Shown: in pieces, positions 1-5,343 of the stretch | Layout of the letters: each line of letters starts with the position of its first letter | How positions within the stretch are numbered: position 1 is the stretch's first letter | Source: Cellvibrionaceae bacterium | GTDB taxonomy: Bacteria; Pseudomonadota; Gammaproteobacteria; Pseudomonadales; Cellvibrionaceae | Assembly (NCBI GenBank): GCA_025800435.1 | Contig: JAOXRV010000209.1 | Coordinates: forward strand, 1 to 5,343 | Length of the DNA stretch: 5,343 bases | Direction: 5' to 3' | Position numbers and translations under genes: made by a program | Notes under the pieces: generated by a model | Told to the model about the DNA's origin: nothing | The model's database searches: none | Seen by the model: the letters and a program-made list of their open reading frames with translations, nothing else

Positions 1-280
1 GATACAGGAGTTACAACGACGACTGCAGTCCGTGGTGCGACAAACGGATATTTTTACCGAGCTGGAAGACGATAAAGCACTGCTGTTATTAACCCACTGT
101 TCGCCCAAATGGGCCGAGCGCATCAGCGAAAAAATTCGCAGTATCGAATCGAGCAATAGCAGCTCGCTGCTCAAGCTGAATATTCGCAGCTATGCCCTGC
201 CCGATAAAAAACTGCCCGATGACACCCAACAATGGCTGTTAGACAACGCCGGGCAAACGGAGTTTGCCAATGTGGGCTAG
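1..280 (+). CDS. 3' end of a degenerate GGDEF-domain protein, probable c-di-GMP receptor (5' end outside window)
   Basis: The reading frame is open from the first bases (codons from position 2: IQELQRRLQSVVRQTD...) to TAG at 278-280, so this is the C-terminal ~92 residues of a longer protein. A GTG-GTG pair at 32-37 could be read as a start, but the coding continues upstream with the amphipathic helix expected at this point of a GGDEF fold. The segment aligns by eye with the second half of GGDEF domains: helix, RQTD (38-49), five residues, EDDKA (65-79) in place of GG(D/E)EF, a hydrophobic strand ALLLL, then a helix WAERISEKIRSI. RxxD placed five residues before the active loop is the known c-di-GMP inhibitory (I) site. 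The catalytic loop is lost, so cyclase activity is not expected. The usual late ADxALYxAK helix is also missing. By analogy with PelD, whose degenerate GGDEF domain binds c-di-GMP through RxxD, I infer a receptor role controlling the overlapping synthase. The family assignment is by eye on a fragment, so confidence is moderate. Confidence 0.6.
   Translation, partial: IQELQRRLQSVVRQTDIFTELEDDKALLLLTHCSPKWAERISEKIRSIESSNSSSLLKLNIRSYALPDKKLPDDTQQWLLDNAGQTEFANVG
259..262 (+). promoter_or_regulatory. Shine-Dalgarno GGAG that sets the glycosyltransferase start
   Basis: GGAG lies seven bases before ATG at 270. The alternative in-frame TTG at 264 would be one base from this motif, so ATG 270 is the better start. 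The site lies inside the coding region of the preceding gene. Confidence 0.7.
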
Positions 281-1604
281 CATCGAGTTTTGGCTGGATA
301 ATACCTGGCTTAACTTTGTCTATCAGTTGCCCAATGTGGTGTTTATTCCCATGTTGATTCTGTTAGAGCTGCCGCTAATGCTACTCGGTATCGTCGGCTG
401 TTTGCGTTGGTACCAACGCCGCTACATCGATACCGACCACCCAGGCCTTCGCCCCCCCGCACAAACGCCCAAAGTCTCCTGCATTATTACCTGCTATGGC
501 GAAGGCGATGCCATTATTAAAACCATCGACACCCTGGCCGAGCAGCGCTACCCAGGGGAAATTGAAATTATCGCGGTGGTCGATGGCGCCAGCACCAATG
601 TGGATACCTACCGAGCCGCATTAAGCTGTGAGGAAAAACTGGCCAGCTACCACAACCGCGAGCTGGTTATTTTGCCCAAATGGCAACGCGGCGGCCGGGT
701 CTCCACCCTCAATGCGGGCCTGGCCAATGCCAGCGGCGAGATTGTAATCAATGTCGACGGCGACACCTCCTTTGACAATACCATGGTATTGGAAATGGTC
801 GCCCTGTTTGACGACCCCAATGTACCCGCCGCCGGTGGCGCCCTACGCGCGCGTAACCACAGTGACAACTTGCTGTGTAAAATGCAGGGCATTGAGTATT
901 TGCTGTCCATGCAAACCGTCAAAAACGGTTTATCTGAATGGAACCTGCTGAATAATATCTCCGGTGCCTTTGGCGCCTTTCGGCGGGATTTTTTGCGCCA
1001 TATCGGTGGCTGGGATACCCACACCGCCGAAGACTTAGACCTGACCGTACGCATTAAAGCCTACTTCAAGCGCCACCCCAATCTGCGCCTGGGCTTTGCC
1101 CCCCTGGCGGTGGGCCACACCGATGTACCGGCCAGCGCCAAAGACCTGCTAATGCAACGGCTGCGTTGGGATGGCGACCTACTATTTTTGTATTTGCGCA
1201 AGCACTTTAAATCCCTCAGCCCAGATCTACTCGGCACCAAATCGTTTATCTACACCTTGATCTACGGGGTCGGCCAAAATGTGGTACTGCCAGTTTTGGT
1301 ACTGCTCTATTCGATTTGGATTTTTGCCACCTACCCACTCGAATATGTGTTGGCCCTGGGCCTGTTTTTGTTTGGGCTCTATGTATTTACCGCGGCCTTA
1401 TTATTTTTAACCCATATGGTGCTGATCAGCGAGCGCCCCAGGGAGGACTTGCACTTTATACTCTACCTGCCGCTATTCCCTATCTATACCATGTTTATGC
1501 GTCTGTGGTGTGTCATCTGCCTGCTCAATGAGGTGCTGCGCCGGGGCCACGAAGAGAGCACCATGGCACCCTGGTGGGTACTTAAGCGAGGCAACCGCTT
1601 CTAA
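270..1604 (+). CDS. Processive family-2 glycosyltransferase, exopolysaccharide synthase (inner membrane)
   Basis: This 444-residue protein starts at ATG 270. It has an N-terminal membrane segment (about residues 16-44, FIPMLILLELPLMLLGIVG), a cytoplasmic GT2 catalytic domain (about 68-310) and roughly three C-terminal membrane segments (about 323-352, 357-383, 394-418). The processive-synthase signature is complete: VVDGAS with Asp105 (nucleotide-sugar binding), RGGRVSTLNAGL, the metal-binding DGD at 163-165, TAED with the probable catalytic base Asp255, and QRLRW at 296-300. This is the pattern of cellulose, PNAG (PgaC), hyaluronan and alginate (Alg8) synthases. It should polymerise a nucleotide-sugar donor and extrude the chain across the inner membrane; the sugar cannot be read from the sequence. 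The C-terminus ends about 25 residues after the last hydrophobic stretch, with no PilZ domain. The start overlaps the preceding gene by 11 bp and the stop overlaps the next start, indicating an operon with translational coupling. Confidence 0.9.
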   Translation: MWASIEFWLDNTWLNFVYQLPNVVFIPMLILLELPLMLLGIVGCLRWYQRRYIDTDHPGLRPPAQTPKVSCIITCYGEGDAIIKTIDTLAEQRYPGEIEIIAVVDGASTNVDTYRAALSCEEKLASYHNRELVILPKWQRGGRVSTLNAGLANASGEIVINVDGDTSFDNTMVLEMVALFDDPNVPAAGGALRARNHSDNLLCKMQGIEYLLSMQTVKNGLSEWNLLNNISGAFGAFRRDFLRHIGGWDTHTAEDLDLTVRIKAYFKRHPNLRLGFAPLAVGHTDVPASAKDLLMQRLRWDGDLLFLYLRKHFKSLSPDLLGTKSFIYTLIYGVGQNVVLPVLVLLYSIWIFATYPLEYVLALGLFLFGLYVFTAALLFLTHMVLISERPREDLHFILYLPLFPIYTMFMRLWCVICLLNEVLRRGHEESTMAPWWVLKRGNRF

Positions 1605-2707
1605 TGAAGGTGCGCTTCTCTCCCCTTAAACAGGCCAAGCCCAGCGAAGACAATGGTGTACCCCTTAAATACGCCCCGGCCAAACGCACCGCCTACCAGG
1701 CCCGTTGGTATTTAATTTTGGCCCTGGCCCTAAGCCCGGTGATTCTATTTACACTGTGGCTTTATTTTAGTTGGGTGCAAGTGCACTCCGACGGGGTGGT
1801 ATCGATGACGCCCCAAAAACTGAGCAGCCCCGGCGAGGGAATCGTCGAGAAAATTTACGTTAAGACCGGGCAGGTGCTGGCCGCCGGGGCGCCACTGATT
1901 AAAATTCGCACACCGGTATTGGATGCGGAAATTGCCGAGCTAGAACGGCAACTGAGCGAGCTAGAAGGCGCCAATATGGAGCCCCTAGAGCTGCAAATTG
2001 ATCGGGTTCTGGCCGACCAGGAGCGCAGCAGCGACAACAACCAAAACCAGCTGCAAGCGCTCGAGCAGGACTATGAGGCACTGCATAACAAACAGATTAT
2101 TGACCGGGGCCAGCTGGCCCAAATGCAGCAACTGCGGTTTCAATCCGAACTGTGGTACAGCAACGCCCAGGCCGAGCGTTTACGCGAACAGCAGCAGCAA
2201 CAGCAGCGCCAAATCGGTGGTGCCAACGCCCAGCAGATACGCGCCCTTAAACACCAACTGGTCAAGCTCAAAGCGCGCCGGCAGCTATTTTTGATTCACA
2301 CCCCCGACGGGGCCCAGGTCAACGATATCTCGGTGGCCGAGGGCAATTTGGTCAATCGGGGGGAAGAGCTAATTTACCTGTCCGAGCGCAGTGAGGCCAA
2401 GGTATTGGCCTACCTCGCCCCCAAGTTTATCGACTACACCCGCCAGGGCAGCGAGGTCGAGGTGCAGTTCCCCAATGGCTATAAGGCCACCGCCTATATC
2501 AGCGAGCCGGTGACCCTAATCCGCACCCTGCCCAGCCGCCTGGCCGACCCTTTCGAGACCAACCGGCCAGTGCTTAAGGTGACCCTGTCCTTTCGCGAGC
2601 CGTTGCCCGGACGCCTCAAAGTTGAAGGTCTGCCGGTTAAGGTCAAACACGGCACTCTGCTACTGGATAACCCCGGCACCGTCGACAAACTGCGTTTTTG
2701 GCAGTAG
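1604..2707 (+). CDS. HlyD/Alg44-like periplasmic adaptor (membrane fusion protein) for polysaccharide export
   Basis: This 367-residue protein has the membrane fusion protein layout. It has a basic cytoplasmic N-terminus (1-34) and one membrane anchor (about 35-57, WYLILALALSPVILFTLWLY). The first half of a lipoyl/biotinyl-like domain follows (about 72-104, SPGEGIVEKIYVKTGQVLAAGAPL), then a long polar helical hairpin (about 106-227) with a six-glutamine run at 196-201. The second lipoyl half (about 231-260, DISVAEGNLVNRGEELIYL) precedes a beta-barrel-like region (about 264-350). No PilZ domain precedes the anchor, unlike Alg44. Start ATG 1604 shares its A with the TAA stop of the glycosyltransferase; a weak GAGG (1588-1591) lies 12 bases upstream, so translation is probably coupled. 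MFP proteins paired with GT2 synthases (Alg44 with Alg8; BgsB with the mixed-linkage glucan synthase BgsA) take part in polymerisation or periplasmic passage of the chain. I infer the same here; direct transport of another substrate is less likely given the neighbour. Confidence 0.85.
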   Translation: MKVRFSPLKQAKPSEDNGVPLKYAPAKRTAYQARWYLILALALSPVILFTLWLYFSWVQVHSDGVVSMTPQKLSSPGEGIVEKIYVKTGQVLAAGAPLIKIRTPVLDAEIAELERQLSELEGANMEPLELQIDRVLADQERSSDNNQNQLQALEQDYEALHNKQIIDRGQLAQMQQLRFQSELWYSNAQAERLREQQQQQQRQIGGANAQQIRALKHQLVKLKARRQLFLIHTPDGAQVNDISVAEGNLVNRGEELIYLSERSEAKVLAYLAPKFIDYTRQGSEVEVQFPNGYKATAYISEPVTLIRTLPSRLADPFETNRPVLKVTLSFREPLPGRLKVEGLPVKVKHGTLLLDNPGTVDKLRFWQ

Positions 2708-2714
2708 CCCCTAC

Positions 2715-3137
2715 TCACAACTTATTTAACAACTGCAATAGCTGCTGGCGCTCTTTCGCCTCTAAGTTGTTAAGTAGGCTCTGGCCCTTTTGCTCAATAC
2801 TGAGGCTGGCATTGAGGTAAATTTCCCGCCCCGCATCGCTGATGGTCACCAGGCTAACCCGACCATCGCGCTCGGCCGCCCCCTTGGCCACCAGGCCGAC
2901 CTTTTCCATCGGCCGCAGCATTCGGGTAATACCCGAGGCGGTGCGCCCCAACGCTTCGGCCACATCCACCCGGCGCAGCTGTTGCTTGGGCGCCTGCATC
3001 AGGGCCTGCAATACCATATATTCCGACAGGGCCAGGCCGTGTACCGCGCCCAAACTATTATCCAGCTGTTTACCCAAGCGCGAAGCCTGCAACCACAGCT
3101 GGCGAATAATTGCCCCCGCTTGTTGTGTTTGTGTCAT
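2715..3137 (-). CDS. MarR-family winged helix-turn-helix transcriptional regulator
   Basis: This 140-residue protein (MTQTQQAGAIIRQLW...) has the usual MarR length. N- and C-terminal helices (about 5-30 and 105-140) would form the dimer interface. The DNA-binding part has helix LSEYMVLQAL (37-46), then LRRVDVAEALG (54-64), recognition helix TASGITRMLRPMEKVGLV (66-83), and a wing with ERDGRVSLVTISDAGRE (89-105), including the conserved D-x-R of the family. There is no cysteine, so it is not an OhrR-type thiol sensor; the ligand is unknown. The start at 3137 has GGAG seven bases upstream; an in-frame upstream start at 3209 would add 24 residues unlike MarR proteins and is rejected. It is convergent with the fusion protein gene (7 bp between stops) and divergent from the DUF3604 gene. 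It probably autoregulates and may control DUF3604. Confidence 0.93.
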   Translation of the reverse strand: MTQTQQAGAIIRQLWLQASRLGKQLDNSLGAVHGLALSEYMVLQALMQAPKQQLRRVDVAEALGRTASGITRMLRPMEKVGLVAKGAAERDGRVSLVTISDAGREIYLNASLSIEQKGQSLLNNLEAKERQQLLQLLNKL

Positions 3138-3144
3138 TGTTCTA

Positions 3145-3148
3145 CTCC
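3145..3148 (-). promoter_or_regulatory. Shine-Dalgarno GGAG that sets the marR-type gene start
   Basis: Read on the minus strand, GGAG is followed by seven bases and then ATG at 3137. It supports the 140-residue form over the longer frame from 3209. Confidence 0.7.
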
Positions 3149-3190
3149 ATGATTTAAACCAATACCGGGGTCCTCTGCCTCGGAAAACAA

Positions 3191-3227
3191 TTGCAATATA
3201 CTTCACCACTCAAGCACTTTGCAATAT
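3191..3227. repeat. Direct repeat TTGCAATAT (3191-3199 and 3219-3227), candidate MarR operator
   Basis: Two identical 9-bp copies lie with a 28-bp period in the marR/DUF3604 intergenic region. The first copy is part of the perfect palindrome ATTGCAAT (3190-3197) and covers the marR -10 box; the second covers its -35 box. MarR proteins commonly bind AT-rich palindromes over their own promoters, so these are plausible binding sites. The assignment is inference; such a repeat can also occur by chance in AT-rich intergenic DNA. Confidence 0.35.
3195..3224 (-). promoter_or_regulatory. Candidate sigma70 promoter of the MarR-family gene
   Basis: On the minus strand, TTGCAA (3224-3219, four of six matches to TTGACA) is followed by 18 bases and then TATATT (3200-3195, five of six matches to TATAAT). 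Transcription would begin near 3188, giving a leader of about 50 bases before ATG 3137. Both boxes fall within copies of a repeated element, which suggests regulation by a bound repressor. Confidence 0.5.
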
Positions 3228-3270
3228 TTATAGGGTTAATTTGTTTAAATATCGTGGTTTCGGTGTCCAG

Positions 3271-3333
3271 CACAATTGGCTCGGACGCCTTGCAGGCCCC
3301 GTAAACACTAAGATAGGCTAAAGCAAATTGTGC
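3271..3333. repeat. Inverted repeat CACAATT / AATTGTG upstream of the DUF3604 gene
   Basis: CACAATT at 3271-3277 is mirrored by AATTGTG at 3326-3332, with 48 bp between. Each arm sits in a small palindrome or near-palindrome: CAATTG at 3273-3278 and GCAAATTGTGC at 3323-3333. A further CAATTG lies at 3188-3193 beside the marR promoter. The right arm is 11 bp before ATG 3344, where a bound regulator could block transcription or translation initiation of the DUF3604 gene. No convincing forward -35/-10 pair was found in this stretch. Confidence 0.25.
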
Positions 3334-3343
3334 GGATACCAAC

Positions 3344-5296
3344 ATGAATAAAAAAGTCCTAATCGGCCTCAGTGGCCTGGCCCTAGTCGCCGCTGGTGGT
3401 TATAGCTACTATCAAAAACAAGCGGGCAAGATCTTAAAACTGACCCCAGAAAAAATTGCCGAGCTAAAAGCCGAGGCGGCCAAACAGCGCGAGCAGGCCT
3501 TTGCCCAACCCGCCCAACAGCCCAAACCGGCGAGCCAGGCCAACGACAATAACAACCTCTACTGGGGCGATTTGCATGTGCACACGGCCCTGTCTTTTGA
3601 CAGCTACCTGTTTGGCAACCGCCTGAGCCTGGATGACGCCTACCGCTTTGCCATGGGCGAAACCCTCTACAATATCGCCGGCGAGCCCATGCAGTTACAA
3701 CAGCCCCTGGACTTTGTCGCCATTACCGACCACGCCGAGAGTTTTGGCATGCTTGAAGCCTGTGGCCAGCCCGAGCTCAGCCCCAAGCAAGCAGAATTCT
3801 GCGCCGGCTTTGACAAGCCCTCGGTGGCCCAGTTTTTAAAGCTGCGCAAAATGGGTGAAGCCCGCCCGCCGGTGCGCCCCACCGCCCAGTGCAATGACGA
3901 CCTGGCCCAGTGCCTGGCCTTTGCCAACAGCACCTGGCGACAGACCATCGACGCCGCCGAGCGCTATAACAAGCCCGGTGAGTTTACCGCCTTTGCCGCC
4001 TATGAATACTCACCCACCCTCAGCAAAACCGGCAAGCTGCACCGCAATGTATTTTTTAAGAACAGCCACACCTCAGCCCAGGCCTACTCGGCCTTCGACG
4101 CGCCCACTGTATTAGACCTGTGGCGCAAACTAGAGCAAAGCTGCCAGGGCCTGTGCGAGTTTCTAACCATTCCCCACAATATGAACAAAACCTGGGGCCT
4201 GGCCTATTCGGGTAAAACCATTGATGGTGATACCTACAGCAAAGATGATTGGGCGCTGCGCGAGCGCAGTGAACCCCTGGCCGAAATTTTCCAGATCAAG
4301 GGCAGCTCCGAGTGCGCCATGGGCGCCGGCACCAGTGATGAAGAGTGCAACTTTGAGCTGATGGTGCCGGTCTGCGAGGGTGAACAAGAGCCCGGCTGCA
4401 GCGGCCCCAATAGCTTTGTCCGCGAGGGCCTGAAAAAAGGCCTGCAACTGCAACAAGAACTGGGCTTTAACCCATTGCAGGTGGGTTTTGTGGGCAGCAC
4501 CGATACCCACAACAGCGCCCCCGGCGATACCGAAGAGTGGAACAGCCGCGGCGCCAATGGGCTCTATTCTGCTACCGCCCGCACCCGGCTGGAGCTAAAA
4601 CCCGGCAGCGAACAGCAGGGCCAGCCCCGCTACAATGGCAACCTAATGAAAAACCCCGGCGGCCTGGCCGCCGTATGGGCAAAAGAAAACACCCGCGAGG
4701 CCATCTTTGACGCCATGCAGCGGCGCGAGACCTACGCCACCAGCGGCAGCCGTATTAAGCTGCGCTTTTTTGCCGGCCCGGGTCTTAGCGCTGCCATCGA
4801 CACCGCCGCCGACCCAATTGCCGCCGCCTACCAAAACGGTGTGCCAATGGGCTCGGTACTGCCCCAGGGCAAGGCGGCCCCAGAGTTTTTCGCCTGGGCC
4901 CTGGCCGACCCAGCCAGCGCCAAATTGCAGAAGATCCAGATCATCAAAGGCTGGCTTGAAGACGGCCAGAGCCGCGAGGCCACCATTGATATTGCCTGTG
5001 CCGATGGCCTGGCGCCCGAGGCCGGGCGCTGCCCGAACAATGACGCCAAAGTCGATCTGAGCAATTGCACACCCAGCCCGAACAAAGGCGCCAGCGAGCT
5101 AAAAGTTAGCTGGCAAGACCCCAACTACCGGCCGGGGCAAAGTGCCTTTTACTATGTGCGAGTGCTGCAAAACCCCAGCTGCCGCTGGAGCACTTACGAC
5201 GCCCTGCGCCTGGGCCTGGCCCCCAACCCCCACAAGCCCGCCACCATTAAAGAGCGGGCCTGGTCCAGCCCCATTTGGCTGAGCCCGGGGCAGTAG
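3344..5296 (+). CDS. DUF3604 family protein, exported/membrane-anchored, PHP-like metal-dependent hydrolase fold (function unknown)
   Basis: This 650-residue protein begins MNKKVLIGLSGLALVAAGGY, a signal peptide or N-terminal anchor without a lipobox cysteine. A polar Ala/Gln/Lys-rich linker follows to about 68. The DUF3604 domain starts at YWGDLHVHTALSFDSY. Candidate metal ligands follow the PHP-phosphoesterase order: His78/His80 (GDLHVHT), Asp129/His130 (ITDHAE), Glu221 (AAYEYS), His233 (KLHRNVFF), His278 (IPHN) and Asp387/His389 (GSTDTHNS). These suggest a polynuclear metal site and hydrolase chemistry; the substrate is unknown and I know of no established reaction for the family. Fourteen cysteines, an even number, fit disulfide bonding in the periplasm. 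The C-terminal part (about 465-650) includes KIQIIKGWLEDGQ and AFYYVRVLQNPSCRWSTYDA, typical of full-length family members. The start is supported by the signal-like N-terminus and a weak GGA seven bases upstream (3334-3336). It is transcribed divergently from the MarR gene, a likely regulator. Confidence 0.88.
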   Translation: MNKKVLIGLSGLALVAAGGYSYYQKQAGKILKLTPEKIAELKAEAAKQREQAFAQPAQQPKPASQANDNNNLYWGDLHVHTALSFDSYLFGNRLSLDDAYRFAMGETLYNIAGEPMQLQQPLDFVAITDHAESFGMLEACGQPELSPKQAEFCAGFDKPSVAQFLKLRKMGEARPPVRPTAQCNDDLAQCLAFANSTWRQTIDAAERYNKPGEFTAFAAYEYSPTLSKTGKLHRNVFFKNSHTSAQAYSAFDAPTVLDLWRKLEQSCQGLCEFLTIPHNMNKTWGLAYSGKTIDGDTYSKDDWALRERSEPLAEIFQIKGSSECAMGAGTSDEECNFELMVPVCEGEQEPGCSGPNSFVREGLKKGLQLQQELGFNPLQVGFVGSTDTHNSAPGDTEEWNSRGANGLYSATARTRLELKPGSEQQGQPRYNGNLMKNPGGLAAVWAKENTREAIFDAMQRRETYATSGSRIKLRFFAGPGLSAAIDTAADPIAAAYQNGVPMGSVLPQGKAAPEFFAWALADPASAKLQKIQIIKGWLEDGQSREATIDIACADGLAPEAGRCPNNDAKVDLSNCTPSPNKGASELKVSWQDPNYRPGQSAFYYVRVLQNPSCRWSTYDALRLGLAPNPHKPATIKERAWSSPIWLSPGQ

Positions 5297-5305
5297 GCCT
5301 TGGCA

Positions 5306-5343
5306 ATGGTTTTAAACTGGCTGGGCCGCGCCCTGAAGCAGCC
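5306..5343 (+). CDS. 5' end of a further gene, possibly a membrane-anchored parvulin-type peptidyl-prolyl isomerase (truncated by window)
   Basis: ATG 5306 opens a frame reading MVLNWLGRALKQP to the window edge, nine bases after the DUF3604 stop, suggesting co-transcription. A short AGG (5295-5297) precedes it. A basic, Trp/Leu-containing start ending in a Pro resembles prolyl isomerases whose N-termini run into a '(R/K)xPLLHFLxxG' membrane anchor, and such genes often neighbour DUF3604 genes. Only 12 full codons are visible, so both the start and the identity are tentative. Confidence 0.35.
   Translation, partial: MVLNWLGRALKQ

Noticed and set aside
264..269. TTG start for the glycosyltransferase
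   Set aside because: It is only one base after GGAG; ATG 270 has proper spacing and differs by two residues.
647..1054. 135-codon minus-strand frame inside the glycosyltransferase gene
   Set aside because: It is antisense to a region carrying all the GT2 catalytic motifs; its translation is low-complexity Arg/Ser/Pro-rich and resembles no family.
2189..2206. CAG/CAA codon run as a possible unstable microsatellite
   Set aside because: Only six codons, interrupted by a CAA, and located in a coiled-coil region where glutamine runs are common.
2703..2715. Rho-independent terminator between the adaptor and MarR genes
   Set aside because: The stem is only five base pairs with a 3-base loop, is not GC-rich and has no following T-run on either strand.
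3138..3209. 24-residue N-terminal extension of the MarR protein from an upstream start at 3209
   Set aside because: MarR similarity and a well-spaced GGAG both point to ATG 3137; the extension would also cover the candidate promoter.
2842..3321. 159-codon plus-strand frame across the MarR gene and intergenic region
   Set aside because: It is a shadow of a clear MarR gene on the other strand, with Arg/Ala/Cys-rich composition and no recognisable domain; the overlapping frame at 2790-3152 is rejected likewise.
3154..3345. 63-codon minus-strand frame in the intergenic region
   Set aside because: It covers the candidate marR promoter and operator elements and the DUF3604 start, has no clear ribosome binding site, and resembles no family.
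4163..4557. Two long minus-strand frames (4163-4510, 4234-4557) inside the DUF3604 gene
   Set aside because: GC-rich coding sequence commonly gives open antisense frames; the plus strand here carries the conserved PHN and STDTH region.

Overview
The window looks like a chromosomal segment of a free-living, probably marine or aquatic gammaproteobacterium. The clues are moderately high GC, Gram-negative envelope proteins (an inner-membrane polysaccharide synthase, a HlyD-type periplasmic adaptor and an exported DUF3604 protein), and overall resemblance to Cellvibrionales/Alteromonadales-type genes. The genus cannot be fixed from the sequence. No RNA genes, insertion sequences, CRISPR arrays or phage genes were seen.

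Region 1 (1-2707, + strand) is a tightly packed three-gene block. It starts with the 3' end of a gene whose product reads as a degenerate GGDEF domain: the catalytic GG(D/E)EF is replaced by EDDKA, but the RxxD c-di-GMP inhibitory site (RQTD) is kept exactly five residues before it. This gene overlaps a processive family-2 glycosyltransferase of the cellulose/PNAG/alginate synthase type. The stop of that gene in turn overlaps the start of a HlyD/Alg44-like membrane fusion protein (TAATG). The synthase has no PilZ domain, so the simplest model is a c-di-GMP-controlled exopolysaccharide synthesis and export complex. The GGDEF-like protein would be the receptor (compare PelD), the glycosyltransferase would polymerise, and the adaptor would carry polymer across the periplasm (compare Alg8/Alg44 and BgsA/BgsB). 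The polymer is unknown.

Region 2 (2715-3343) holds a convergent MarR-family regulator, whose stop lies only 7 bp from that of the fusion protein, and its upstream region. This 206-bp divergent intergenic region carries a good sigma70-like promoter for marR. The promoter is embraced by a repeated TTGCAATAT element, a candidate autoregulatory operator, and further CAATTG-type palindromes lie closer to the next gene.

Region 3 (3344-5343, + strand) holds a 650-residue DUF3604 protein. It is exported or membrane-anchored, has PHP-like metal-binding motifs and 14 cysteines, and has no assigned biochemical function. Ten bases after its stop a new reading frame begins (MVLNWLGRALKQP...). It resembles the N-terminus of the membrane-anchored parvulin-type prolyl isomerases often found beside DUF3604 genes, but only 12 full codons are visible.
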